From contig JAUXYP010000002.1 in NCBI GenBank assembly GCA_030694265.1, positions 1-64,000 of the forward strand: a DNA stretch of 64,000 nucleotides. Reading direction: 5' to 3'. The notes beneath the pieces are model-generated. The model had not been told where the DNA came from and ran no database searches. It worked only from the letters and a program-made list of their open reading frames with translations. The stretch is from Sulfuricurvum sp. (GTDB lineage Bacteria > Campylobacterota > Campylobacteria > Campylobacterales > Sulfurimonadaceae). Positions 34,777-44,016 of this stretch are shown here, piece after piece. Numbering within the stretch: the stretch's first letter is position 1; every line of letters starts with the position of its first letter. Made by a program: the position numbers and the translations under genes.

Positions 34777-35985
34777 CTAATGCCCCTTTAATAATTCAAG
34801 TAAAGAGTCAACTATATGCTCTTTATTAAAAGTAGTATTTGTAAGATACTCACAATTTGTTGTAAACTCTTGTATTTTTTTAGTATCTGCATCTATACAT
34901 TTTATAAACGTTTCTTGTATTTCAGAAAGATCATTTGGTTTTGCACAATAACCTAAATTATTATCCCTTACAATATCTGCTGCATCTCCATTGATAATTG
35001 CCATAATGGGTTTGCTTGCAGCAATATATGTTTGAACCTTCGCGGGAACAGTTAGTGAAAATATCGGCTCGTCAACTAGTGATACTATCAAAAAATCACT
35101 AGAAGCAAAATACTTATACATTTCTCCTCTAGGTTTTTTACCCCAAAATACAATGTTTATAAAATTATTCTCATTCACTAAATCCTGCAAGGCTGTACAA
35201 TAAGAGCCATCTCCTATTATATTTAATTGAGCTTTTTGAATATATTCATGTGGTAATGAGCCAAACGCTTTGATGATGTTATCAAGATTTTGTACTTTGC
35301 CTACATTCCCAGCAAAAGTAAAATGCACCTTTACGTCTTTGCTAAACTCAAAAGGAGATAAGCTTTTATCTAACTCATCTGCCCAATTTGGCAAATATTT
35401 TATCTCTTGAGTATCATCGATGTAATTCTTGACTTTATCTGTAAAGCCTTTTCCTGAAACAGCGAAATTGCTACTATTTTTGTACACAAACCGTACAAAA
35501 TTATCCAGTATGAAACTTAAAAATTTTGTTTTTTTAAATCCATAGGCATAAACACTATCTGGCCATACATCTTGAATCCACAAAGTTACTTTTTTACGAT
35601 AAAACTTTTTCAGTAAAATAGCTGGTACCATTCCCGTTAAAGCAGCGATATCAAATCCAAAAATATAGTCATATTTTTTTCCAATTTTTAAGCTTATGAT
35701 ACTTCCTAGAAACATAAAAACAAAATACTTTAGTAATTTTTTAAATAAACTATCTCTGTATCCAGTAACAGCTTTCACTCTATAGACATTCATACCCGCA
35801 TAGGTATCTTTATAGTACCATTTATTTTCATAGCCTGGAAATGTTTCACCTAATGGGTAAGTAGGAGTTTGAGTTAAAATATCTACCTCGTAACCTTTTT
35901 GTTTCCAAGCAAGAGCGATTTCATTGATTTTGAACTCTTCAGGGTAAAAGTATTCAGTAACAATTAGTATTTTATTATTTTTCAA
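34777..35985 (-). CDS. glycosyltransferase family 4, WbuB-like
   Basis: A 402-residue GT-B glycosyltransferase. The N-terminus ILIVTEYFYPEEFKINE, the WIQDVWPDSV segment, FTFAGNVGKVQNL in the donor domain, and SLTVPAKVQTYIAASKPIMA are the pattern of WbuB, which in Escherichia coli is linked to FnlABC and L-FucNAc transfer. L-HexNAc genes (FnlA, FnlC) are present upstream in the same operon, so a UDP-L-6-deoxy-HexNAc donor is a sensible inference. It overlaps the flippase gene by 11 bases. Confidence 0.8.
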   Translation of the reverse strand: MKNNKILIVTEYFYPEEFKINEIALAWKQKGYEVDILTQTPTYPLGETFPGYENKWYYKDTYAGMNVYRVKAVTGYRDSLFKKLLKYFVFMFLGSIISLKIGKKYDYIFGFDIAALTGMVPAILLKKFYRKKVTLWIQDVWPDSVYAYGFKKTKFLSFILDNFVRFVYKNSSNFAVSGKGFTDKVKNYIDDTQEIKYLPNWADELDKSLSPFEFSKDVKVHFTFAGNVGKVQNLDNIIKAFGSLPHEYIQKAQLNIIGDGSYCTALQDLVNENNFINIVFWGKKPRGEMYKYFASSDFLIVSLVDEPIFSLTVPAKVQTYIAASKPIMAIINGDAADIVRDNNLGYCAKPNDLSEIQETFIKCIDADTKKIQEFTTNCEYLTNTTFNKEHIVDSLLELLKGH

Positions 35986-37498
35986 TTAATTCACGCTCTT
36001 TGTAATTTAATAAAGCCATCATAGATACTTTATATTTAGGTGGCAACATAGTCCAGGAAAACAGTATATACAAGAACGAGGCAGCTGTAAAAAAAGCCGA
36101 CTTTAGTAAAAGTGAGTCAATAAAATTAGTAACAATAAAAGCGACTAAAACATTTGGAATTAGAACTAAGAGAAAATGTTTTTTTTGTATTTTAAAATTT
36201 AAAGTAATTTTTCCTTTAGCCGTATTTTCTATGCATTTTGGCAAATAGCGCGTTGAAATCAAAAATATAGCCAGAAACATCCCCAGCGCTAGACCACTTA
36301 AGCCTATTGTATAGATTGAAATCGAAGATACAACAATATTTACCATAACCTCTTTCCATTGAATTTCTATAATACTTTTTATTTCTCCGATACTATACAG
36401 AAGAGTTATATAAGAGTTTACATAGCCAGTAAAATAAAAAAAAGAACCCATTAATAAAACAAATAAAGAACCTATATAAAACTCTTGAGAACCTGTCCAA
36501 AGAGCTATGATGTCAGACATAAAGTATAGTGTTCCAATCCAAATAAATCCACCTAGAAAGGGTAGTAATAAAAGCATCAGATTAAAAATCCTTTCAATGT
36601 CTTTCCATGAATTATCAGCAAAATATCTTCCATATAATGGTGCGATAACAGTATTTACAATGATATAAGCATAAAGTATATATATATAAATTTTCATATT
36701 TAAACTATAAATGGTAACATATTCCAAAGATAGTATATGACTAACTAAGAATATGCCTACTCCCCATATAAGGGTTTGAGTTAGTGATAATTGAAAAAAT
36801 AGCATCCCACTCTTCAGTAGGTCAATAGAATCTATTTTTTGTGTTGTATCCCTTACTTTTATCAGGTCATATCGTATGTAAATATGGATAAAAGATACCA
36901 AGCTGACTAATAAATCTAAAAAACCAGCCCAAAATGCAAAAAACACGATATTCTTATCAGCATAAACAACAAAAACTACTAGTGTAAAATTAACCAAAGG
37001 GTTGATTATTTTATAGAATTTTTCTAAATAAACTTCGTGAAATCCTATAAAAGTTACTAAGGAAATATCAAAAGGAATCTTAATAAGTGCAAAAATAATA
37101 AAAATGTAAAATACATTGAGTACATCTTCTTTATTCAGCGTGTAAACATCGCCTAATACAATACGCCAATCATGAATAATCATCCCTGCAACAGATAAAA
37201 GAATCAAAGTAAATACTACAATCAGACATAAAATAAAAAAGTTCTTCTTAACCATATAGGCATTAAAAACAGCATCTTTACTTTTGGCCAACAAAACAGC
37301 TAACGACTCAGGCAAACCAAAACGAATATTATTTAAGTAAGTAATAACCCCATATATGAGCATTAGTAAAGCAAAATAATCTGCTTGAAAATGATTCAAG
37401 AGCATGGGCGTAGTTAAAAGCCCTGTGACAAGATAGACAGATATATAAAGATAACTGAAAGAGAGACTTTTAAAAAAAGTATTTTTATACTTTAGCAT
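35975..37498 (-). CDS. wzx: Wzx-type polysaccharide flippase
   Basis: A 507-residue membrane protein with about 12-14 hydrophobic helices and the N-terminal pattern of the MOP/Wzx family (YLYISVYLVTGLLTTPMLL). It should flip lipid-linked repeat units across the inner membrane. It overlaps the downstream glycosyltransferase by 11 bases and the upstream polymerase-like gene by 7. A second flippase-like gene lies at 58936-60378. Confidence 0.8.
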   Translation of the reverse strand: MLKYKNTFFKSLSFSYLYISVYLVTGLLTTPMLLNHFQADYFALLMLIYGVITYLNNIRFGLPESLAVLLAKSKDAVFNAYMVKKNFFILCLIVVFTLILLSVAGMIIHDWRIVLGDVYTLNKEDVLNVFYIFIIFALIKIPFDISLVTFIGFHEVYLEKFYKIINPLVNFTLVVFVVYADKNIVFFAFWAGFLDLLVSLVSFIHIYIRYDLIKVRDTTQKIDSIDLLKSGMLFFQLSLTQTLIWGVGIFLVSHILSLEYVTIYSLNMKIYIYILYAYIIVNTVIAPLYGRYFADNSWKDIERIFNLMLLLLPFLGGFIWIGTLYFMSDIIALWTGSQEFYIGSLFVLLMGSFFYFTGYVNSYITLLYSIGEIKSIIEIQWKEVMVNIVVSSISIYTIGLSGLALGMFLAIFLISTRYLPKCIENTAKGKITLNFKIQKKHFLLVLIPNVLVAFIVTNFIDSLLLKSAFFTAASFLYILFSWTMLPPKYKVSMMALLNYKERELIEK

Positions 37499-38934
37499 CT
37501 TCTATTTTTTTTATACCATAAAGACAATATTTTGTTAGCCCCATAAATTATAAAAAGATTTAAAAATATAGTTCCAAACAACAGATAGCTTTGTGAGGGC
37601 ACATATCCAAAGTGAATAAATCTATACGCGATTACTTGACCTATCAAAGCCGCAAGTATTTGATTATTTTGGCCTAATTTATAGGCTAGTAATTCTATTA
37701 AAGCCGAACAAATCCCTAAAATGAATAAAGCTAAAAAGAGGAACAGCGTAGACCCTGGATAATAAAAAAAAGCGATAAATCCTGGAAACGATACCGTGTG
37801 CTGATATATTTCATCTGAATTCTTATACCTTGATTTTATGAATGTATCATAAAAACTTGACTCGTGCTCTACATAACGCTCCTTTAAAGCGCTACTCAAT
37901 AGATCCCAACTTTTCCCAGAGCTACTTGATATGGCCAGTAACCCTTCCATTCCAACAGAACGATTAACAAGCAAATAAACTGTTGTTTGTATGCTATTTA
38001 TTAAATTAAAGTTCTTAATTGCATGAATGCTCGAATCTACAATTTTTGTTTGATATTGCGACTGTGATTGCGATGTTGCTTGAGCTTGATCTCTTAGCTT
38101 ATCAACTAAAGGCAGTGATATTAAAAATAGCATAATTAGTATAGAAATTAATAAAAATAGGTATTTTACATTTATTCTTATAGTATGAGTTTTTGTAAAG
38201 TGTATAAAACCTAAGCCCAATGCACTTGTGTTTAACAGTACTCCCCTGCTTAATAAAGACATATTGGTTATTGCTGCTTCAACTAATGTTAAAATTGGTA
38301 CAAAATAGACAATCTTCTTCTTTAAGCTGAATTCATATTTTAAAATTAGTGCTGCAAAAGATGATAATCCAAATAGGAGTAGCCAGGTGTAAACACCTGT
38401 TATGATTACAGGAATACCAACTGGTTTTTCTCCACCCCTCTGATAAATCGAAAAGTATAAATTTGTTATTGCAATTGTTATAAACACTAAGATGTATGCA
38501 ATAAGTACTTTTTTTCTATGCATACTGTAAAAAATAAATAAACTGCTATTTTCAGTTTCTTTTTCTGGGTATATAAAAATAAACTTTTCTCTTATTAGGC
38601 TAGCTATGAGTAGAGCAGTAAAGGCTAAACTAGCAATTAAGAGCGCATGATCAAATTCCAATCCCGATCCAGTAAACGAACCTACACTTTCACTAAAGTG
38701 ACCATCAAAAAATATTACATTTACGGTAGTTTTAAACCAAAACCCTAACCACAGAAAAATACCTATAAACGTATCGAAATAAATTGCGTTTTTTCTAAAA
38801 CCAAAATACAAGAGGAGATTAGAAGTTATTGAAAAAAGTAAAAATACAGAAGAATCCCCTGTATATTCATTAATAGCAAAAGCAGTACTTATTCCCACAA
38901 GAGAAATGAAAATAATTAAAAAACGAAAGTCCAT
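37492..38934 (-). CDS. O-antigen polymerase-like membrane protein (Wzy candidate)
   Basis: A 480-residue integral membrane protein with about 12 segments and larger loops, one near residues 280-360 (RDQAQATSQSQSQYQTK) that is probably periplasmic and polar. Sequence conservation is low in Wzy proteins, so the call rests on topology and its place beside wzx. It could polymerise the repeat unit. A 61-base gap with a hairpin lies between it and the next gene upstream. Confidence 0.6.
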   Translation of the reverse strand: MDFRFLIIFISLVGISTAFAINEYTGDSSVFLLFSITSNLLLYFGFRKNAIYFDTFIGIFLWLGFWFKTTVNVIFFDGHFSESVGSFTGSGLEFDHALLIASLAFTALLIASLIREKFIFIYPEKETENSSLFIFYSMHRKKVLIAYILVFITIAITNLYFSIYQRGGEKPVGIPVIITGVYTWLLLFGLSSFAALILKYEFSLKKKIVYFVPILTLVEAAITNMSLLSRGVLLNTSALGLGFIHFTKTHTIRINVKYLFLLISILIMLFLISLPLVDKLRDQAQATSQSQSQYQTKIVDSSIHAIKNFNLINSIQTTVYLLVNRSVGMEGLLAISSSSGKSWDLLSSALKERYVEHESSFYDTFIKSRYKNSDEIYQHTVSFPGFIAFFYYPGSTLFLFLALFILGICSALIELLAYKLGQNNQILAALIGQVIAYRFIHFGYVPSQSYLLFGTIFLNLFIIYGANKILSLWYKKNRRC

Positions 38935-38962
38935 AATCTTAAAAACCTTTAATAGTTAAATT

Positions 38963-38977
38963 AGCGATTTTATCGCT
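38963..38977 (-). other. small hairpin between two membrane-protein genes
   Basis: AGCGAT (38963-38968) and ATCGCT (38972-38977) form a perfect 6-bp stem with a 3-base loop, in one of the few real gaps of the glycan operon. Only a weak AATTT tail follows on the minus strand, so it may be an attenuator or mRNA stability element rather than a full terminator. Confidence 0.35.
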
Positions 38978-38995
38978 TTCATGTCAATAAAAAGC

Positions 38996-40222
38996 TCATT
39001 CATGCCGTTTTCGATTAGATGATTCTAAATAGTACCAATAAATTGATGATGCAAACATGAAGGTAAATGGCGAAAAATACCCCATCCCTCTAACAAACAT
39101 ATAGGAACTGAATAGAATAAAAAATGAACTAAAGAAAATATCCTTAGATTTTTTGAGCTTTGAACTTTTAAATGTAACTAACGTTTTTATTAAATAATAT
39201 ACATATATCAATGTAAGTATTATACCTATAATTCCTAATTCACCTAAAACTTTACCAAATAAAAATGATCCATCATTAAAACATAAAAGAAAACCATGCA
39301 TAGCCTGCATTGCCATAGCCGTATATTCTCCAGTTGGACCCATGTAGCCAAAATTATTAAATCCTATTCCTAAACCATACGAATGAATAAAATCTAAATA
39401 CCCTCTTTCTAATCCTGATAAATAAACAAGTACAGATAAATTGTCATCATGTGAAGTTGCAGTAAAAAAATTTATCCTAGTTGATATGTAATAAAGGATA
39501 TCGCTTGGAAATAATGTTAAAATCGTTATCCCTGTGAATACTGCTGTAATCAAATATTTCACTTCAAGAATACAAAACATAATTATAAAAGTGCCCACTA
39601 GCAACGATAAGTTAGGTAATAAAATACCTAAAATTAGAAGTAACAAAATATATAGTAATTTATATTTTACATCTAAAAAGTACAGATAAGCTAAAGCTAT
39701 TGGGGTAAATACCATAGAAAAATGTGAAGGTTCACTATAAAAAAGCATTGACTTTGTATAAACAGGAGCCAAATTATATTTTATTAAAATTACACTAAGA
39801 TACCCCACTGTCAACATTAAATAAAATAATATTTTTACTGTTTCAAAAACGTGAGCATCTTTTGTATTTGCAACAAATTTAACAAACATAAACGATGTTG
39901 AAATTAGAATGCCAAATAATCCAATAGATGGGAGTATGCGCAAGAAGTTTGGCTCATTTCCGAATAACATATAAACGAATAAGGTGTGTATTAATAAAAA
40001 GATTATTGGAAGACTGGCATTTTTTAAATATTCTTTTTTAAACGAATAAACAGTTGTATTTGAATAGTAAATTGTAATCCATGATACTATCATTATAATT
40101 GTAAGTCCGATTGAGATAGATAATTCAAAATACAAGTATAGCGCTGTTGGCAGTATTAGCAAAAGACTTATTATAAACAAAAGCCTATTCTCTTTAATGA
40201 AGTTTTGTGAGGACAACTTCAT
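38996..40222 (-). CDS. O-antigen ligase/polymerase-like membrane protein
   Basis: A 408-residue protein with about 11 hydrophobic segments and a large polar loop late in the sequence (about 270-320, FIHSYGLGIGFNNFGYMG), the layout of WaaL/Wzy-type proteins. The GLGIGFNNFG segment resembles the conserved G-x-G-x(2)-N loop of this superfamily. With the gene at 37492-38934 it may supply polymerase and ligase functions; which is which cannot be decided by eye. It starts 1 base after the RmlD-like gene ends. Confidence 0.6.
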   Translation of the reverse strand: MKLSSQNFIKENRLLFIISLLLILPTALYLYFELSISIGLTIIMIVSWITIYYSNTTVYSFKKEYLKNASLPIIFLLIHTLFVYMLFGNEPNFLRILPSIGLFGILISTSFMFVKFVANTKDAHVFETVKILFYLMLTVGYLSVILIKYNLAPVYTKSMLFYSEPSHFSMVFTPIALAYLYFLDVKYKLLYILLLLILGILLPNLSLLVGTFIIMFCILEVKYLITAVFTGITILTLFPSDILYYISTRINFFTATSHDDNLSVLVYLSGLERGYLDFIHSYGLGIGFNNFGYMGPTGEYTAMAMQAMHGFLLCFNDGSFLFGKVLGELGIIGIILTLIYVYYLIKTLVTFKSSKLKKSKDIFFSSFFILFSSYMFVRGMGYFSPFTFMFASSIYWYYLESSNRKRHE

Positions 40223-40223
40223 A

Positions 40224-41054
40224 TTATGTATCTAATCCATTAATCATATCTCTAACCATGCAATCATAATCAGGAATGGTATAATTAATTTCTTTTCTAG
40301 TATCTATAAAGCTTTTATCTATCCTCTTTCCATCAATTGCTATTATCTCAATGTTTTTTTCAGTGTATTTTTTAAATAAATGTAAAAGTTCATTTTTATT
40401 TATCGATTTATTATTCGTGAGGTGATACAAACCAGTGACATTATTATCAATGGCCCATTTTATACCCTTAGCAAGTTCAAGTGTTGTTACTCCTGACCAA
40501 ATTGCCTTTGTAAAGCCATGAATTGTTCCACTTTGTTTCATAAACCATTGAAAAAGGCCTTCACCGTTGTCTTTTAGCTCGGGTCCTATGAGAGAAGTTC
40601 TTATTGTTAGATTAGTGTCATCAAGAACCTCGCCTAAGATTTTTGTTTTTGCATACATATCTTCGCCATCTTTATAATCATCTTCAATATAGTTACCTTT
40701 TTTCCCAGAGAATACACAGTCAGTAGATATATGGACTAATTTTGCATTGATACTTTCTGCGATATCTTTGAGCCTATGTGGGAGATAGCTATTGATAAAA
40801 ATAGCACCCGTGAGATTCATATTCACGCTATTTATTAATAGACCAATGCAGTTGACAATAAAGTCTGGGTTAATATCGATAATAGTTTCAGAAAGTAAAT
40901 GCTCATTTCTAACATCTAATATAATGGTTTCTTCTCTGAGCTTATTTTTATATGAAATATCTACAATTTCATATTCATTAAATTGCAAAAAATATTTTAC
41001 AACTTGATGACCCAACATACCTGTTGAGCCTAATATGAGAACTTTTCGCTTCAT
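40224..41054 (-). CDS. RmlD-like nucleotide-sugar reductase (WbvR candidate)
   Basis: A 276-residue SDR of the RmlD type: GSTGMLGHQVVKYF for NADPH, HISTDCVFSGKKGNY, and DMYAKTKILGE with Tyr-x3-Lys. No rmlABC genes are in the window, so dTDP-rhamnose synthesis is not supported here. Next to FnlA and FnlC homologues it fits WbvR, the C4 reductase that gives UDP-L-RhaNAc on the way to UDP-L-QuiNAc. It lies 4 bases after the epimerase gene. Confidence 0.75.
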   Translation of the reverse strand: MKRKVLILGSTGMLGHQVVKYFLQFNEYEIVDISYKNKLREETIILDVRNEHLLSETIIDINPDFIVNCIGLLINSVNMNLTGAIFINSYLPHRLKDIAESINAKLVHISTDCVFSGKKGNYIEDDYKDGEDMYAKTKILGEVLDDTNLTIRTSLIGPELKDNGEGLFQWFMKQSGTIHGFTKAIWSGVTTLELAKGIKWAIDNNVTGLYHLTNNKSINKNELLHLFKKYTEKNIEIIAIDGKRIDKSFIDTRKEINYTIPDYDCMVRDMINGLDT

Positions 41055-41058
41055 CTTA

Positions 41059-42192
41059 CTATTTACTCCAAACTACTCTATTAATATAATCTGTATACGA
41101 TACGATAATACGCAATACTTTTTCAGCAACATTAGGCATCGAGTAATCTGCGACTAACCGTAATGTTCTTTCATCATCACGTTGCTGTGTTTCCAAAATC
41201 TTCAGCCCTTGTAAGATACGGTCTTTTTTTAAACCCACCATCATTACGCTCGCTTCTTCTATAGCTTCTGGGCGCTCATGTGCTTGACGAATATTTAGTG
41301 CTGGAAAATTAAGAATCGAGGACTCTTCTGAAATCGTACCGCTATCAGAAATGACTGCCTTGGCCTGCATTTGTAATGCTACATAATCGTTAAAACCCAA
41401 GGGCTTCATTAGTTGAACATGTTTGTCAAATATGACGCCTGTTTGTTCAATACGGTTACGTGTTCTTGGATGTGCAGAAACAATAATTGGCATTTTATAA
41501 ATATCTGCTATCGTGTTTAAGGTATCAACTAAATCAAAAAAGTTCTGATCGGAAGCAATATTTTCTTCTCGATGAGTCGAAACCACAAAATAGTTTTTCG
41601 ATTCTAAACTCAATTCTTTTAGAATATTGGATTCTTTAATTTTTTGCATTTGACTGTGTAAAACTTCATACATTGGACTACCGGTTTTTATTACCTGATC
41701 AGGTGATTTTCCTTCACGTAATAGGTATTCACGGGCAATATCACTATAGGTGAGATTGATATCACTGACATGATCAACAATTTTTCGATTTGTTTCTTCT
41801 GGTACTCGTTGATCAAAACAACGATTCCCAGCTTCCATATGAAAAATGGGAATTTGTCTTTTTTTAGCAGGAATTGCACATAAGCAACTATTGGTATCGC
41901 CTAAGATAAGAAAAGAATCCGGGTTTTCTTTTTCTAAAATTGGATCGATAGCAATAAGAATATTTCCGATTGTCTCTGTGGAGTTTTTGCCCGAAGCATT
42001 GAGAAAATAATCTGGTTTTCGTAAATTAAAATCTTTGAAGAATACTTCATTAAGTTCATAATCGTAGTTTTGTCCTGTATGAACTAAAATGTGTTCGATC
42101 GCGGCAGAGGATTCCAGCACTTTGATAACACATGAAAGACGAATAATCTCAGGTCGCGTTCCAACAACAGTCATTACTTTTAATTTTTTCAA
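41059..42192 (-). CDS. fnlC: UDP-HexNAc 2-epimerase (FnlC/WbjD/WbvD-like)
   Basis: A 377-residue non-hydrolysing 2-epimerase of the WecB superfamily: VVGTRPEIIRLS at the start, HTGQNYDYEL, LGDTNSCL, HMEAGNRCFDQRVPEETNR, HREEN, and SDSGTISEE for UDP binding. The extended HMEAGNRCFDQRVPEE with YDYEL is typical of the branch acting on UDP-L-6-deoxy sugars. It performs the last step to UDP-L-FucNAc or UDP-L-QuiNAc. It lies 2 bases after the CapF-like gene. Confidence 0.85.
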   Translation of the reverse strand: MKKLKVMTVVGTRPEIIRLSCVIKVLESSAAIEHILVHTGQNYDYELNEVFFKDFNLRKPDYFLNASGKNSTETIGNILIAIDPILEKENPDSFLILGDTNSCLCAIPAKKRQIPIFHMEAGNRCFDQRVPEETNRKIVDHVSDINLTYSDIAREYLLREGKSPDQVIKTGSPMYEVLHSQMQKIKESNILKELSLESKNYFVVSTHREENIASDQNFFDLVDTLNTIADIYKMPIIVSAHPRTRNRIEQTGVIFDKHVQLMKPLGFNDYVALQMQAKAVISDSGTISEESSILNFPALNIRQAHERPEAIEEASVMMVGLKKDRILQGLKILETQQRDDERTLRLVADYSMPNVAEKVLRIIVSYTDYINRVVWSK

Positions 42193-42194
42193 TT

Positions 42195-42971
42195 TTATAC
42201 CTTTAAAAAGTGGGTACCAGAGTGTTCCCGGTTCTCCGGTGCGTCTAAAAAGCTCAAATACGTTGTGTATAAGGCACGTTCAAATTCATTTCCTGCGGGG
42301 GGGATTTCTAAGCTGTTTCGATTCTTTTTGAAAGCATGTAAAAGAGATACTATCTCCTCCAAATTTTTATGATATATTCTATCTATGTTGCAATATGCTG
42401 ATGTCTTGGAATGATGCTGTAGGTGTTCTACAAAGGAATTAATGACATCATCTATATAAACTAAACTCAGTAGTGCTTTTGGATTATCGACGTTTATAGG
42501 TAAATCATGTGTCATGTTATAACACCAGGTTGCGATAACAGTATTGTAGTTTGGTTTGGACCACTTTCCAAAAATATTGGGGAGCCGATAAATGAAAATC
42601 TCTGCTCCGGTTTGTTTTGAATAGGCTAGTACTGCTTCTTCAGCTCGTAATTTACTTTTTCCATAATCATTATCTGCTTCTGCCTGAGTGGAAGAGCTCA
42701 AAAGAATAGGTGTGTTTTTCTGATGTTTTTTTAACAGCGTAACTAATCTTTCGGTTAAGCCGCTGTTTCCCATATAAAATTCATGAGCTTCTTTTGGGCG
42801 ATTGACCCCAGCTAAATGATAAATAAAGTCTGCTTGCTGTACAAAAGAGTCTAACTCATCTTCATTTCTTCGAGTCAATAAAAGTAGGTTTAAATCATTT
42901 TTCTTACGTAACACCGAGATAAGATTTTTGGCAATAAACCCATCTGCTCCGGTGATTAGAATGTTCATCAA
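42195..42971 (-). CDS. CapF/FnlB-like SDR lacking the C-terminal cupin domain
   Basis: A 258-residue protein matching the N-terminal reductase half of CapF/WbjC: ITGADGFIAKNL, YHLAGVNRP, DNDYGKSKLRAEE with Tyr-x3-Lys, and FERALYTTYLSFL, which normally lies just before the second domain. CapF proteins usually continue for about 110 more residues as a zinc cupin that epimerises C3. Here the gene stops at about 20 residues past that point, and fnlC begins 2 bases later, so the cupin is absent rather than frame-shifted. A G7 run (42297-42303) lies in the last fifth of the gene. It overlaps fnlA by 4 bases. Confidence 0.8.
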   Translation of the reverse strand: MMNILITGADGFIAKNLISVLRKKNDLNLLLLTRRNEDELDSFVQQADFIYHLAGVNRPKEAHEFYMGNSGLTERLVTLLKKHQKNTPILLSSSTQAEADNDYGKSKLRAEEAVLAYSKQTGAEIFIYRLPNIFGKWSKPNYNTVIATWCYNMTHDLPINVDNPKALLSLVYIDDVINSFVEHLQHHSKTSAYCNIDRIYHKNLEEIVSLLHAFKKNRNSLEIPPAGNEFERALYTTYLSFLDAPENREHSGTHFLKV

Positions 42972-43993
42972 ATAGCACCAAACTCTTTTAAATCATGTTG
43001 AATCTCATGTAAATCCAATAGCATGTTTATTAATGATACTTCATCCAGTTGCTGGGTGTTATGCGAATGGTATTCATGTGCTTGCGTTACGACTTCAGTT
43101 CCATCTTCAACAAATTGATTGTAGTTAAGGTCTCTGGTATCTGCCGGAATTCGATAGTATTCCCCCATATCTTGCGCATGTACCATCTCTTCGCGCGTCA
43201 AAAGTGTTTCGTAAAGCTTTTCCCCGTGGCGCGTGCCAATGACTCTTATTTCATGCTCAGGGTTTTTAAGCAACTTTTTTATACTTTTACCAAGTAATTC
43301 TATTGTAGCAGCAGGTGCTTTTTGTACAAATATATCGCCATTCGTAGCATTCTCGAAAGCAAAAAGAACAAGTTCAACTGCTTGATCAAGGCTCATCATA
43401 AAGCGTGTCATACTTGGATCTGTTATAGTGATAGGCTTACCTGACCGGATCTGTTCTATAAAAAGAGGAATAACTGATCCTCTTGAAGCCATCACATTGC
43501 CGTATCTGGTACACGATATGATGGTTTCATCATCCCTAAGATTCCGTGACTTGGCAACAGCAACTTTTTCCATCATCGCTTTGCTTACACCCATAGCGTT
43601 GATTGGATAGACTGCTTTGTCTGTACTGAGTACTACGACTTTTTTCACCCCTTCGCGTATGGCTGCATTCAGTACATTTTCAGTACCTATAACATTTGTT
43701 TGCACGGCCTGCATTGGATAAAACTCACATGAGGGAACTTGCTTGAGTGCTGCAGCATGAAAGATATAATCAACACCTCGTACCGCATCCTCTATCGAGT
43801 TAATATCACGAACATCACCTAAATAGAATTTAAGTTTATTATTGGAATATTGTTTACGCATATCTTCTTGTTTTTTTTCATCACGAGAAAAGATACGTAT
43901 TTCTTTTATATCAGTATTTAAAAAACGACGTAAAACGGCATTGCCGAAAGAACCTGTTCCACCGGTAATTAGTAGTATTTTATTTTTAAACAT
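42968..43993 (-). CDS. fnlA: UDP-GlcNAc 4,6-dehydratase/5-epimerase (FnlA/CapE/WbjB-like)
   Basis: A 341-residue soluble SDR: ITGGTGSFGNAVLRRF, DVRD, STDKAVYPINAMGVSKAMMEK (Met-x3-Lys catalytic pair), and RFMMSLDQAVELV. Length and motifs match CapE/FnlA, the inverting dehydratase that opens the UDP-L-FucNAc/L-QuiNAc pathway from UDP-GlcNAc. It is soluble, unlike the membrane dehydratase at 29337-31130, so the locus appears to feed two separate 6-deoxy-HexNAc branches. It overlaps the CapF-like gene by 4 bases. Confidence 0.88.
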   Translation of the reverse strand: MFKNKILLITGGTGSFGNAVLRRFLNTDIKEIRIFSRDEKKQEDMRKQYSNNKLKFYLGDVRDINSIEDAVRGVDYIFHAAALKQVPSCEFYPMQAVQTNVIGTENVLNAAIREGVKKVVVLSTDKAVYPINAMGVSKAMMEKVAVAKSRNLRDDETIISCTRYGNVMASRGSVIPLFIEQIRSGKPITITDPSMTRFMMSLDQAVELVLFAFENATNGDIFVQKAPAATIELLGKSIKKLLKNPEHEIRVIGTRHGEKLYETLLTREEMVHAQDMGEYYRIPADTRDLNYNQFVEDGTEVVTQAHEYHSHNTQQLDEVSLINMLLDLHEIQHDLKEFGAI

Positions 43994-44016
43994 AATTTAT
44001 ATCTCCCGCATATTTA

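Noticed and set aside
40224-41054. dTDP-rhamnose synthesis from the RmlD-like gene
   Set aside because: rmlA, rmlB and rmlC are absent and its neighbours are UDP-L-HexNAc genes.
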